A DNA stretch of 64,000 nt from Microbacterium sufflavum (GTDB lineage Bacteria; Actinomycetota; Actinomycetes; Actinomycetales; Microbacteriaceae), in NCBI RefSeq assembly GCF_023101165.1, contig NZ_CP078076.1, positions 744,001-808,000 of the forward strand, given 5' to 3'. Numbering within the stretch: the stretch's first letter is position 1; each line of letters opens with the position of its first letter. The notes beneath the pieces are model-generated. The model did no database searches. It saw only the letters and a program-made list of their open reading frames with translations, and was not told the DNA's origin. Of this stretch, positions 25,009-33,955 are shown piece by piece. The position numbers were made by a program, and so were the translations under genes.

Positions 25009-26522
25009 GGTGCCTCCGGGGTCGGGGTGGTCGGGGTCGCGCCGCGCTGGTCCGCGGCGAGGTCGTGGACGACGGATGTGGTCCCCTCGTACAGCCGCAC
25101 GTAGCGGTCGAACAGGGCGTCGTAGAAGGGGCGCAGCGCCGCGTCGGGCCGCACGGTCTCGGCGATCGGGTTCCAGGCGTCGATGGCGGGAGCAGCACCC
25201 GGGGCCGCGGTGGCTCCGGCGGCGAGGAACGCGGCGCCGTAGCTCGCGCCGATGGTCGTCTCGGGCACCTCCTGCACGAGTCCCGTGACGTCGGACACGA
25301 TCTGGAGCCACAGGCGCCCCTGGGTGCCGCCGCCGACCGCGACGATGCGGCGGATGTCGGCGCCGGCGGCCCGCATGGTCTCGACGTTGTGGCGCACGCC
25401 GAGTGCCGTGGCCTCGAGCGCCGCGCGGTACAGGTCGCCGCGGGTGTGCTCCAGCGTGAGGCCGGCGATCACGCCCCGCGCATCCGGGTCCTGGATGGGC
25501 GTGCGCTCGCCCGCGAAGTACGGCAGCATCAGGAGCCCGCGGGCGCCGGGGCCGGACGTGGCGGCCTCGCCGAGCAGCTCCGGGTAGTCCGCGCCGGTGA
25601 GGTCCTTCAGCCAGGCGGTGAGCGCGCCGGAGGTCGAGAGTCCGCCGGCGAGGTTGCGCGTGCCGGCGAAGGCACCGGCGGTCGTCCACATCGAGGGCGT
25701 GCGCAGGGTCTCGGCGCCGGTGGCGACGAGGAACATCGTGGTGCCGTACATCAGCATCAGGTCGCCGAGCTCGTGCGCGCCCACGCTGACGGCCTCGGTC
25801 CAGGCGTCGATGGTGCCGGTGACCACGGGGGTGCCGGCGGGGATGCCGGAGGCGGCGGCGGCCGCGTCGGTCACGGTGCCCGCGACGTCGCCCGCCCACC
25901 GCAGCTCCGGGGCCTCGACCGTGCCCGCGTAGCGCTGCCACCACGGCTCGTGCCAGCGCTCGTGCTCGATGTCGTACAGGGGCGACACCTGGCTGGCGGA
26001 CTGGTGGTCGAGCACGTAGGCGCCGGTCAGCCTGCGGGCGAGCCAGGACGCGGGCATGTAGAGGCGGCGGGCGCGCGACCACGCCTCCGGTTCCTCGTCG
26101 GCGACCCAGGCGATCTTGGGGCCGCCGGCCTGCGACGTGAGCGTCGAGCCGCCCACGCGGGTGATGTCCTCGTCGCCCAGCTCCGCGGTCATCCGTGCGA
26201 TCTGCGCAGTGGAGCGGGTGTCGACGCCGTAGAGGATGGCGGGGCGGACGGGGTGGTCGTGCTCGTCGGCGAGCAGGATGCAGGGACCCATGCCGCTGAC
26301 GCCGACCCCGGCCACCTCGGCCTCCGGCACTGCGGCCAGGAGCTCACGGGCCAGGCCGACGAATTCGTCCCACCAGACCTCGCCGTCCATCTCGACCCAG
26401 CCGGTGCGGGGGCGGCTCACCTCGTGCGCGCGCGTCGCGGTCGCGAGGATCGTCCCCGCCTCGTCGACGAGCACGCCCTTGCTGCTGGACGTGCCGATGT
26501 CGACACCGATGGTGCAGCGCAT
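25005..26522 (-). CDS. FGGY family carbohydrate kinase, D-ribulose kinase candidate
   Basis: A 505-residue FGGY kinase of xylulokinase/ribulokinase type. The N-terminal phosphate loop reads GVDIGTSSSKGVLVD, the sugar site includes GVSGMGPCILLAD, and the second ATPase lobe has FAGERTPIQDPDARG and VAVGGGTQGRLWLQI. It is first in a two-gene operon with the isomerase. If the pathway is D-arabinose to D-ribulose, this kinase should give D-ribulose 5-phosphate for the pentose phosphate pathway. The operon has a promoter with the TGAAATCGATTTCA-type operator in its spacer. Confidence 0.85.
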   Translation of the reverse strand: MRCTIGVDIGTSSSKGVLVDEAGTILATATRAHEVSRPRTGWVEMDGEVWWDEFVGLARELLAAVPEAEVAGVGVSGMGPCILLADEHDHPVRPAILYGVDTRSTAQIARMTAELGDEDITRVGGSTLTSQAGGPKIAWVADEEPEAWSRARRLYMPASWLARRLTGAYVLDHQSASQVSPLYDIEHERWHEPWWQRYAGTVEAPELRWAGDVAGTVTDAAAAASGIPAGTPVVTGTIDAWTEAVSVGAHELGDLMLMYGTTMFLVATGAETLRTPSMWTTAGAFAGTRNLAGGLSTSGALTAWLKDLTGADYPELLGEAATSGPGARGLLMLPYFAGERTPIQDPDARGVIAGLTLEHTRGDLYRAALEATALGVRHNVETMRAAGADIRRIVAVGGGTQGRLWLQIVSDVTGLVQEVPETTIGASYGAAFLAAGATAAPGAAPAIDAWNPIAETVRPDAALRPFYDALFDRYVRLYEGTTSVVHDLAADQRGATPTTPTPEAP

Positions 26523-26565
26523 GGTCCTCCTCGACGCAGGGCGGCCGGTGATCCGACCTTTCGCC

Positions 26566-26595
26566 ATGGTAAGCGAAATCGATTTCAAGCCGCAA
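26566..26595 (-). promoter_or_regulatory. Promoter and operator of the kinase-isomerase operon
   Basis: On the minus strand TTGCGG (plus 26590-26595) and TACCAT (plus 26566-26571) are separated by 18 bp. The palindromic operator CGAAATCGATTTCA (26574-26587) sits inside the spacer, which is a classic site for LacI-type repression. Confidence 0.78.
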
Positions 26596-26644
26596 GCCGA
26601 TGCGTGGGCGTTTCCCCGGCAGAGCCCGCCCGTCCGCAGGGGCG

Positions 26645-27631
26645 TCAGGCGCGGGGCGTGCTCGCGGACTGCACCTCGTTGCGCAGCACCACCGTGCGCG
26701 CGGGCTGGGTGTCGCCCTTGATCCGCTCCAGCAGCATGCGCGCCGCCGTGACCCCCATGTGCCGCGCCGGGAGCCGGACGACGGTGACCGCCGTGGGCGA
26801 GAGCGTGGTGAAGGGCAGCGATCCGATCACCGCGACCCCGACCGCGGGCGGCGTGAGCCCCCGCTCGGTGAGCACCTGCAGGGCGCCGACCCCGATGAGG
26901 TTGTTGCCCGCGACCACCGCATCGGGCGGCTCGGGCAGCGCCAGCAGCTCCTCCATGGCCGCGCGGCCGCCGTCGACCCGGAACGTCGCGAAGCGCACGA
27001 GCTCGTCCAGGTCGAGGTCGGGCTCTGCGGCGGAGAGCGCGGAGCGCCAGCCGGCCGCGCGCTCGGCCGCGGTGTCGATGTGCTCGGGCCCGCCGATGTA
27101 GGCGATGCGGCGATAGCCCGCGGCGATGAGGTCTTGCGTGGCGGAGGTGCCGGCGGCCCGGTTGGCCATCACCACGCCGTCGATGTCGTACGTGGTGCTG
27201 CGGTCGACCGCGACGACGGGTCGCCCGGTGGCGAGGATGCCGCCCAGATCGCTGTGCTCGTCGGCGGTCGCGATGATGACGCCCGACATGTGCTCGGCGA
27301 TCGCGATGCGCAGGTACGTGGCCTCCTTCTCCAGCTGGGCGTCGGAGTTGCACAACACCACCGAGTACCCGACCTCGGAGGCGACGTCTTCCACGCCGCG
27401 CGCCATCTCGGTGAAGTACGGGTTCTCGATGTCGGGGATGACGAGCGCGATGACCTCGGAGCTCTGGGTGCGCAGGGTGCGGGCCGCGCGGTTCGGCGTG
27501 AAGTGCAGCTGGGCGGCGGCCTCGCGCACCGCGGCCACCTTCTCCTCCGAGACGCTCGTGCCGTTGAACACGCGGGAGACCGTCGCGGGCGAGACGCCCG
27601 CGAGCTCCGCGACGTCGTAGATCGTGGCCAT
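26645..27631 (-). CDS. LacI family transcriptional regulator of the D-arabinan-type locus
   Basis: A 328-residue LacI/GalR regulator. The HTH and hinge read ATIYDVAELAGVSPATVSRVFNG, followed by a sensor domain with VIALVIPDIENPYFTEMARG. ATG 27631 is the only sensible start. Four near-identical 14-bp palindromes (26574, 27711, 35387, 36621) precede the kinase-isomerase operon, GH172, the ABC operon and the GH183 gene, and this protein is their most likely binder. It lies between two of the target promoters. The inducer is probably D-arabinose or an arabino-oligosaccharide (inference). Confidence 0.9.
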   Translation of the reverse strand: MATIYDVAELAGVSPATVSRVFNGTSVSEEKVAAVREAAAQLHFTPNRAARTLRTQSSEVIALVIPDIENPYFTEMARGVEDVASEVGYSVVLCNSDAQLEKEATYLRIAIAEHMSGVIIATADEHSDLGGILATGRPVVAVDRSTTYDIDGVVMANRAAGTSATQDLIAAGYRRIAYIGGPEHIDTAAERAAGWRSALSAAEPDLDLDELVRFATFRVDGGRAAMEELLALPEPPDAVVAGNNLIGVGALQVLTERGLTPPAVGVAVIGSLPFTTLSPTAVTVVRLPARHMGVTAARMLLERIKGDTQPARTVVLRNEVQSASTPRA

Positions 27632-27710
27632 GCACCCTCACTGCCTGTCCGGTGACCCCGGACGTGAAGCAACAGTATCGCGCGCTCGCGATGTCTCTGG
27701 TGCATCCATC

Positions 27711-27726
27711 TGAAATCGATTACATT
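27711..27726 (+). promoter_or_regulatory. Operator and -10 box upstream of GH172
   Basis: TGAAATCGATTACA (27711-27724) overlaps TACATT (27721-27726), which lies 8 nt before the GH172 start codon, so the transcript may be leaderless. It has one base less symmetry than the other three operators. It also lies upstream of the divergent regulator gene. Confidence 0.68.
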
Positions 27727-27734
27727 GGCGGCCA

Positions 27735-28867
27735 TGACGCCTGCCCCCTCCTCTCTGTCGACGCTCGCAGCGCTGCGCACCGTGCAGACCCGGTCCATCT
27801 CGCCCGAGAACTTCGACGGCTCGCCGGGCGGCGGCGGCCGCGCCACCGAGGGCACCGGTGCGGCGAGCGCGCGCGACCTCGGCCCCGGCTGGAAGATCTC
27901 CCCCAGCGTCGACATCCCGGCCGGAGAGACCTTCGAGCTCGCCGCGATCGAGGGTCCGGGCAAGATCACCCACATCTGGATCACCACCCACACCGACAAC
28001 TGGCGCACCCTGCTGCTGCGCGCGTACTGGGACGGCGCCGCGGAACCCGCGGTCGAGGTGCCCTACGGCGACTTCTTCTGCAACGGATGGGGCGTGTTCG
28101 CCCAGGTGAACTCGCAGACCATCGCCGCGAACCCGCACGGCGGCTTCAACTCCTACTGGCCGATGCCGTTCCGCGACGGCGCCCGGCTCACGCTCGAGAA
28201 CACGTCGACCGTCGACGTGCGCGTCTACTACCAGGTGACCTACGAGGTCGGGGGCGATCACTCCGACGACGCCTACTTCCACGCGCAGTGGCTGCGCTCG
28301 AACCCGCTGGAGGACCGCACCCCGCACGTCCTGCTGGAGGGCATCGAGGGGCGCGGGCAGTACGTCGGCACCTACATCGCGTGGGGCGTGAACTCCAACG
28401 GCTGGTGGGGTGAGGGCGAGATCAAGTTCTACCTCGACGACGACACCGACCACCCCACGATCTGCGGCACCGGCACCGAAGACTACTTCGGCGGCGCGTG
28501 GAACTTCGACATCCCCGGCCAGGGCTACACCGCCTTCTCCACGCCGTATCTGGGGATGCCGCAGGTGATCCGGCCCGACGGCCTCTACGTGTCACAGCAG
28601 CGCTTCGGCATGTACCGCTGGCACGTGCTCGACCCGATCCACTTCGCCACCGGCATCCCGCGGGTCGACATCCAGGCGCTCGGCTGGCGCAGCGGCTGGC
28701 GATACCGGCCACTGCGGGACGACATCGCCTCCACCGCGCTGTTCTACCTCGATCGGCCGACCGCGCGCCGCCCGCGCACACCGAGCGCCGACGACCTGGA
28801 GGTGCACCTGGGCAGCGCGGCCGTGCCCGACATCGGCGCCTCCCCGTCGCGCCCGCCGCAGGGCTGA
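27735..28867 (+). CDS. GH172 (DUF2961) glycosidase, alpha-D-arabinofuranosidase candidate
   Basis: A 377-380-residue protein of the DUF2961 family, now classified GH172. Hallmarks are NGWWGEGEIKFYLDDD (Glu227/Glu229) and GTGTEDYFGGAWN (Glu249). The family includes difructose-anhydride-forming enzymes and exo-alpha-D-arabinofuranosidases, and a Microbacterium member acts on mycobacterial D-arabinan. No signal peptide is present, so it acts on imported oligosaccharides. It is divergent from the LacI gene and under the same operator. The co-occurring GH116 and GH183 genes strongly favour the D-arabinofuranosidase role over the fructosidase role. Confidence 0.85.
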
Positions 28868-28880
28868 CACCGAGCACGAC

Positions 28881-28911
28881 GAAGGGCGCCTGCTTCCCGC
28901 GGGCGCCCTTC
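28881..28911. terminator. Bidirectional hairpin terminator between GH172 and GH116
   Basis: GAAGGGCGCC (28881-28890) pairs perfectly with GGCGCCCTTC (28902-28911) across an 11-nt loop. It fills the 51-nt gap between two convergent genes and could serve both. No long T tract follows. Confidence 0.75.
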
Positions 28912-28918
28912 GGTGCGT

Positions 28919-31405
28919 TCACTCCGCGCGCACCACGGTGAACGGGCAGTCGCCCTCCACCACGTCGACCTCCACCTGCTCCCCCACGGTGACGGTGCCG
29001 TAGCCCGCCGCGCTCACCCACGGCCAGCGGCCCTCGGCGCCGACGTGCAGCTCGCCCGTCCCCTCGTCCACGCGCACGCCGGAGCGCGCCTGCAGCAGCG
29101 TCCACCCCGCCATGGCCCTGGCGTAGTGATCGCCGCACTCGATCTCGTTGTAGGGGTTGCGGTGGCGGCCGTCGTGCCGGTCCCACAGTCCTTCGAGCAC
29201 CGCACGACCCTCCTCCTCCAGCCCCTCGAAGAAGCAGTGCGCCGCGACCTGCCACTCGATGCCCGTCCACACCTCGTCGGCGTAGCGCGTGGGCACCTCG
29301 GGTCGTCCGCCCTCGGGCCACGTGCACATCAGCAACCCGACGTCGTCGGCCGTGTCGGCATAGACGCGATACGGGTGCGCGAAGTCCGCGAAGCCGTGCC
29401 GCAGATTCGAGGCGACCACGTGCCGGAGGGCGCTGCGCACGTGCTCGGGCGGCAGGATCGGCCCGAGCCCGAGCTGATGCGCCCACCACTGCCCGATCAC
29501 CTGATCGGACAGCACACCCGTGCGCCACTGGAAGTCCTCCGGGTCGCCCTCGTCGAGCACCTGGATGTAGTGGGTGCCGTCGAACAGCAGCTCGTCGTAC
29601 CCCGCCGAGCCGGAGCGGAACCTCTCGGCCGCCTCCGCCGCGGCGTCGGTGTCGCCCACCCGCCGCGCGAGCTCCTCGTACGCCCGCAGCGCCGCGAGCC
29701 ACAGCGTGCCCATGAACGGGTTGACCCCGGCGAGGTCGATGTCGTGCGTGCTGGGCTGGATGCCGCGCAGCACGCCATCACCGTCCGCGTCCCACTTCTC
29801 GCGGATGTGCGTGTACAACCGCACGAGCTGCGGCCAGCGGCGTTCGAGCCACTCCGATCCCGCCCCGCGCTGCACGTCGCGCAGCGACTTGAGGATCGTG
29901 GCGAGCATGCCGTCGAGCGCGGGCTCCTCCGGTCCGCCGATGAACTCGTCCGTCATCTGGTGCAGATACGTGGGCACGCGCAACCGGTGCGGGATCGACC
30001 CGTCGGCCGCCTGCATCACGTCGAACTCGGTGTCGCGCATGTTCCGCTCCAGGCTCGGCCACAGCCCGGCGAGCGCGGCCTCGTACTGCCACACGTGCGT
30101 GCAGTTGAGCGGGCAGGACCCGCCGAAGACGCCCGACCACATCCAGGTCGAGTCGCCGAGCGAGCCCTCGTAGCCGTAGAACCGGCCGTCGGCGCCGATG
30201 AAGCACGTGGGGCTGCGCACGTACGCGGCCTGGGCGGCCAGGTGCTCGACCTCCTGCGCGTCGAGGCTCGACCCCGTGAGGGTGCCGGTCCACCGGAGCG
30301 TGCGCTCGACGAGCTCGTCCCACCGGCGCTCGACCGTGGCCTGCACGTCGAGCGCGTCGAGGTAGCGCCGGCCGTACGCGTTGCCGAGGTAGAAGGTGGA
30401 CGCTCCCCACTCCGGGTGCGGCGCCCCGAACTGCTCGATGTCGACGAACCGGTTGGGCAGGTGCCATGACATCGAGAAGCGGATCGTCCGCGAGGCGCCG
30501 GGGGCGAGGGCGAAGGGCACGCCGACCACCCCGAGCCACGACCGTCCCTGCGGGCTGGGGCCGGACCCGCCCTGCGGGGCGTTGAGCTGCGGGTCGCCGA
30601 TGGTGGGGGCGAGCGCGAGCCGGGAGCGTCCGTCGTTCCCGGCGCGGGAGCGGAGGAACGCGTCGAGGTGCTCCAGACCGCTGCACCGCGTGAGCACGGC
30701 CGCTGTCTCGTCGTCGGCGGCGAGCACGAGCTGCCCGGCCAGGCGGTCGCTCTCGTCCAGGCTCGGGTTGTCCATGACCACGCGCGACCAGCCCCTGCCG
30801 CGGCGCAGGCGGTTGACGTTGCCGCCCAGCCCCGGAGTGCTGTCGGCGATGGGCGTGATGCCGTCCCACCCGATCGCGTTGAGCAGCGACCCCGCGAGCG
30901 TGCCGTGCACCCCGATCGAGCCGGTGTTGGTGAGCGTGAACTCGAACATCCCGGTCGGGATCGAGCTGAACTCGACGTCGCGCGGGGCCATCGGGTTGAG
31001 CACGCGCATGCGCACCTCGACCGGATGCCGCGGATCTGTCAGCTCGACCTCGGCCACCGGGTACGTGCCCCGGAACGCGGCGCTGTCGAACGTGCTGAAG
31101 CTCTCGGCCGCCGCGGTCATCCACTCGGGCACGAAGCCGTCGGTGGTGAGCGAGGCCTGCGGATCCGGGACCGGGGTGCCCTGCACCATCGAGATGACGT
31201 TGAGCGGCGGCTCGACCTGCGTGACCCGCAGCCAGAACCCGGTGCCGGGGAGAGCGCCCAGGTGGTTCGGCATGCCCTGCAGCTGCCACTGGCGCAGCGA
31301 CCCGTCGGCGTTCACCGCGAAGCCGCCGGTGCCGATGCCACCCACGGGCATCGCGAGCGCGGGGGCCTCGGTGTGCGGACGGGACGGGGACAGGCGGTCG
31401 GTCAT
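28919..31405 (-). CDS. GH116 (DUF608) glycosidase, beta-D-arabinofuranosidase candidate
   Basis: An 828-residue GH116-family protein: an N-terminal beta domain opening with PVGGIGTGGFAVNADGS and a C-terminal (alpha/alpha)6 catalytic domain. The latter contains NCTHVWQYEAALAGLWPSLE, QPSTHDIDLAGVNPFMGT and SDQVIGQWWAHQLGLG, whose Asp (about residue 630) matches the acid/base of GBA2-type enzymes. I could not place the expected nucleophile Glu: the matching segment reads GGSCPLN. Besides beta-glucosidases, GH116 includes an exo-beta-D-arabinofuranosidase from Microbacterium, which suits the locus. No signal peptide. It overlaps the upstream membrane-protein gene by 4 nt and is last in the ABC operon. 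Confidence 0.85.
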   Translation of the reverse strand: MTDRLSPSRPHTEAPALAMPVGGIGTGGFAVNADGSLRQWQLQGMPNHLGALPGTGFWLRVTQVEPPLNVISMVQGTPVPDPQASLTTDGFVPEWMTAAAESFSTFDSAAFRGTYPVAEVELTDPRHPVEVRMRVLNPMAPRDVEFSSIPTGMFEFTLTNTGSIGVHGTLAGSLLNAIGWDGITPIADSTPGLGGNVNRLRRGRGWSRVVMDNPSLDESDRLAGQLVLAADDETAAVLTRCSGLEHLDAFLRSRAGNDGRSRLALAPTIGDPQLNAPQGGSGPSPQGRSWLGVVGVPFALAPGASRTIRFSMSWHLPNRFVDIEQFGAPHPEWGASTFYLGNAYGRRYLDALDVQATVERRWDELVERTLRWTGTLTGSSLDAQEVEHLAAQAAYVRSPTCFIGADGRFYGYEGSLGDSTWMWSGVFGGSCPLNCTHVWQYEAALAGLWPSLERNMRDTEFDVMQAADGSIPHRLRVPTYLHQMTDEFIGGPEEPALDGMLATILKSLRDVQRGAGSEWLERRWPQLVRLYTHIREKWDADGDGVLRGIQPSTHDIDLAGVNPFMGTLWLAALRAYEELARRVGDTDAAAEAAERFRSGSAGYDELLFDGTHYIQVLDEGDPEDFQWRTGVLSDQVIGQWWAHQLGLGPILPPEHVRSALRHVVASNLRHGFADFAHPYRVYADTADDVGLLMCTWPEGGRPEVPTRYADEVWTGIEWQVAAHCFFEGLEEEGRAVLEGLWDRHDGRHRNPYNEIECGDHYARAMAGWTLLQARSGVRVDEGTGELHVGAEGRWPWVSAAGYGTVTVGEQVEVDVVEGDCPFTVVRAE

Positions 31406-32133
31406 GATTCTCCTCGTGCGGGTCGGCGGCCGGGGACGAGCGGCGGCAGCGCCACTCCGGATGCCGCGGCGACCGGCCAGGCCGCGGCGACGGACAGCAG
31501 CACGAGCAGGGGTGCCGCGAGCAGCAGCAGCCCGCCGAACCAGGTGAGCCCGAGCCATGCGACCGCGGCCGACGCGGCGAGCGCGGCCAGCGGTCCGAGC
31601 GGGCGACGCACCGCCGCGACGGCACAGACGACCGCGACCGTGCGCAGCCCCACGTCGTCGCGGAGGGCGGCGACGGGCACCGCGACCACCGCGACGAGGG
31701 CGACCGCGGCGGACAGCAGCAGCGCCGCGAACCCGAGCACGGCGAACAGGGGCACCGCGGCGGAGGCGGCGATCGCGCTCGTGACCTGCGACCACGCCAG
31801 CAGCACCGCGGGCGCACCGGCACCGACCGCGACCGCGAGCACGCGGCGGCGGAGGCGCGCGGCCGCGTGGTCGAACATCCGGTCGTGCAGCGCGCCGAGG
31901 GCCCACGCGGCCGGAACCACGCACGCGGCGACCACGAGCAGCGGCACCAGCGGCGACGCCGGCCCGAGCAGCGCCGCCCCGAACGCCCAGGCCGCGAGCG
32001 CCGCGGCTCCGGTCACCCCGAGCGGCGCGAGGGCCCGCCACGCCGCGGCCGGAAGGCGCAGCAGCACCGGGTCGACCGCAGCGGGAGCGGAACCGGCGGC
32101 ACGGGCGGCCGCCGTCGCGTCCACGGCACTCAT
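31402..32133 (-). CDS. YesL/DUF624-like membrane protein
   Basis: A 243-residue protein with five or six hydrophobic helices and a cytoplasmic HDRMFDHAAARLRRR segment. Size and setting match YesL-like DUF624 proteins, which often sit between sugar ABC permeases and glycosidases in Gram-positive bacteria; their function is unknown. Sequence is too Ala/Val-rich for a firm family call. It overlaps both the permease upstream and GH116 downstream by 4 nt, so it is fully embedded in the operon. Confidence 0.65.
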   Translation of the reverse strand: MSAVDATAAARAAGSAPAAVDPVLLRLPAAAWRALAPLGVTGAAALAAWAFGAALLGPASPLVPLLVVAACVVPAAWALGALHDRMFDHAAARLRRRVLAVAVGAGAPAVLLAWSQVTSAIAASAAVPLFAVLGFAALLLSAAVALVAVVAVPVAALRDDVGLRTVAVVCAVAAVRRPLGPLAALAASAAVAWLGLTWFGGLLLLAAPLLVLLSVAAAWPVAAASGVALPPLVPGRRPARGES

Positions 32134-33032
32134 CCCTTCAGCCCCGTCGATGCGACGCTCTCCACGATCTGCCGCTGGAACGCCAGGAACACCACGAGCA
32201 GCGGCACCACGACCATGGTGATGGCGGCGAACACGATCACCGCGGGGGCGGCACCGAAGCCGTTCTGCAGCGTGACGAGCCCGAGGGGCAGGGTCATGTT
32301 CTCTGGGCTGGACAGGAAGATGAGCGGCCCGAAGTACCCGTTCCACGAGGCCTCGAACCCCAGGATCGCGAGGGCCGCGACCGCGGGGGCCGAGAGCGGG
32401 ATGAGCATCCGGAACAGGATCCACAGGTGTCCGGCGCCGTCGAGCCGCGCGGCCTCGTCGAGTTCGCGCGGGATCGTCTTGAAGTACTGCGACAGGAAGA
32501 AGATCTGGAACACGTTGATCAGCGCGGGCAGCCACAGAGACGCGAGCGTGTCGACGAGCCCGAGCTGCCGCATCATGATGAAGATCGGGATGATGACGAG
32601 CTGTCCCGGCACCATGAGCGCCGACAGCATCACGACCAGCAGCACGCGGCTGCCGCGGAAGTCGATGCGGGCGAACGCGTAGGCGGCGAGCACCGAGAAG
32701 AACAGCGCTCCGACGGTGGAGATGAGCGCGAGCGCGAGCGAGTTGCCGAACTGCTGGAAGAACGGCATGTACTCGAACACGTCGGCGAAGTTCTGCGTGG
32801 TGAACGGGATCGGCAGCCAGCGCGGCGGATCGGCGAACGCGAACTCCGGCTCGGTGAAGCTCTGCACGATCAGCCAGAACAGCGGCGACAGCATCAGGAT
32901 GCCGAACACCACGAGCACCACGTCGACGATCACGCCGCCGACGGTGGGGCGGTGACGACGGCGGCGGCGCTGTCGTTCGACGCGGGTGAGCACGTCGGTC
33001 CGCGGCTCCACGGTGGGGGGAAGGACGGTCAT
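32130..33032 (-). CDS. ABC sugar transporter permease 2 (D-arabinan-type locus)
   Basis: A 300-residue MalG-type permease with six helices, the first at about 33-55 (VIVDVVLVVFGILMLSPLFW). The EAA loop reads ELDEAARLDGAGHLWIL. It overlaps the neighbouring genes by 4 nt on both sides. Together with permease 1 and the binding lipoprotein it should import oligosaccharides freed by the surface GH183 enzyme. Confidence 0.93.
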   Translation of the reverse strand: MTVLPPTVEPRTDVLTRVERQRRRRRHRPTVGGVIVDVVLVVFGILMLSPLFWLIVQSFTEPEFAFADPPRWLPIPFTTQNFADVFEYMPFFQQFGNSLALALISTVGALFFSVLAAYAFARIDFRGSRVLLVVMLSALMVPGQLVIIPIFIMMRQLGLVDTLASLWLPALINVFQIFFLSQYFKTIPRELDEAARLDGAGHLWILFRMLIPLSAPAVAALAILGFEASWNGYFGPLIFLSSPENMTLPLGLVTLQNGFGAAPAVIVFAAITMVVVPLLVVFLAFQRQIVESVASTGLKG

Positions 33033-33955
33033 GATTCGTGCACCCACTTCCGTCGGCCGAGGAACTGCAGCACGGTGACGCCCATGATGATGACGAACAC
33101 GAGCAGGGCGACCGCGGCCGCGTATCCCATGTCGAAGGCCTGGAAGCCCTTCTCGTAGAGGTACATGATGATCGTCGTGGTGGAGTTCTGCGGTCCGCCC
33201 TTGGTGATGATCTGGATCGGATCGAAGATCTGGAACGCACCGATGAACGTGATGATCGTGGCGAAGAACATGGTGGGCGACATGAGCGGCAGCGTCACGT
33301 TCCAGAAGATCTGCCACGAGGTCGCGCCGTCGGTGCGGGCGGCCTCGACGAGCTCGGTGGGCACGGTCTGGAGCCCGGCGAGCATGATGATGAACGTGAA
33401 GCCGACCGTGTGCCACAGGTCGATGAAGATGATCGCGGGCATGGCCCAGGCGGGGTCGGCGAAGAAGTTGGGCAGCTCGATGCCGAACGTCGCCGCGTAC
33501 TGCGCCACGTAGCCGAACGTCGGGTCGAGCACGTACTTCCACAGCAGGGCGACCGCGGCCCAGGAGATCAGGAACGGGAAGAAGATCGCGACGCGGGCGA
33601 AGTAGCCGAGCACGCGGCTCGCGACCCGGTTGACCGCGAGGGCGAGCAGCAGCCCGAACACCAGGTGGGTGACGATCGAGGCGAACGCGAACACGAACGT
33701 GTTCAGCAGCACCTGCGGCAGGATCGGGTCGGAGAACAGGCGCACGAAGTTGTCGGCGCCGACGAACTCCGGGGTGGTGAGCATGTCCCACTTCAGGAAC
33801 GCCAGGGCGATCGCGAACACGAACGGCCCGGCGACGAAGACGAGGAACAGCAGCAGCGCGGGACTGACGAACATCCAGCCCGCGGTCGCGGTGCGACGCC
33901 GCAGGAGCTCTGCTCCCGGGCGCCGCACCGTGGGGGCGGCGGCGATGCTACTCAC
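33029..33955 (-). CDS. ABC sugar transporter permease 1 (D-arabinan-type locus)
   Basis: A 308-residue MalF-type permease with six membrane helices, starting at about 25 (AGWMFVSPALLLFLVFVAGP). The EAA loop reads ELVEAARTDGATSWQIF. The start is GTG 33955, overlapping the end of the binding-protein gene by 8 nt, which implies coupled translation. No ATPase gene accompanies it. Confidence 0.93.
   Translation of the reverse strand: MSSIAAAPTVRRPGAELLRRRTATAGWMFVSPALLLFLVFVAGPFVFAIALAFLKWDMLTTPEFVGADNFVRLFSDPILPQVLLNTFVFAFASIVTHLVFGLLLALAVNRVASRVLGYFARVAIFFPFLISWAAVALLWKYVLDPTFGYVAQYAATFGIELPNFFADPAWAMPAIIFIDLWHTVGFTFIIMLAGLQTVPTELVEAARTDGATSWQIFWNVTLPLMSPTMFFATIITFIGAFQIFDPIQIITKGGPQNSTTTIIMYLYEKGFQAFDMGYAAAVALLVFVIIMGVTVLQFLGRRKWVHES

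Noticed and set aside
27735-28867. GH172 considered as a difructose-anhydride or fructan enzyme
   Set aside because: No fructan enzymes or fructose genes nearby; GH183 and GH116 partners favour D-arabinan.
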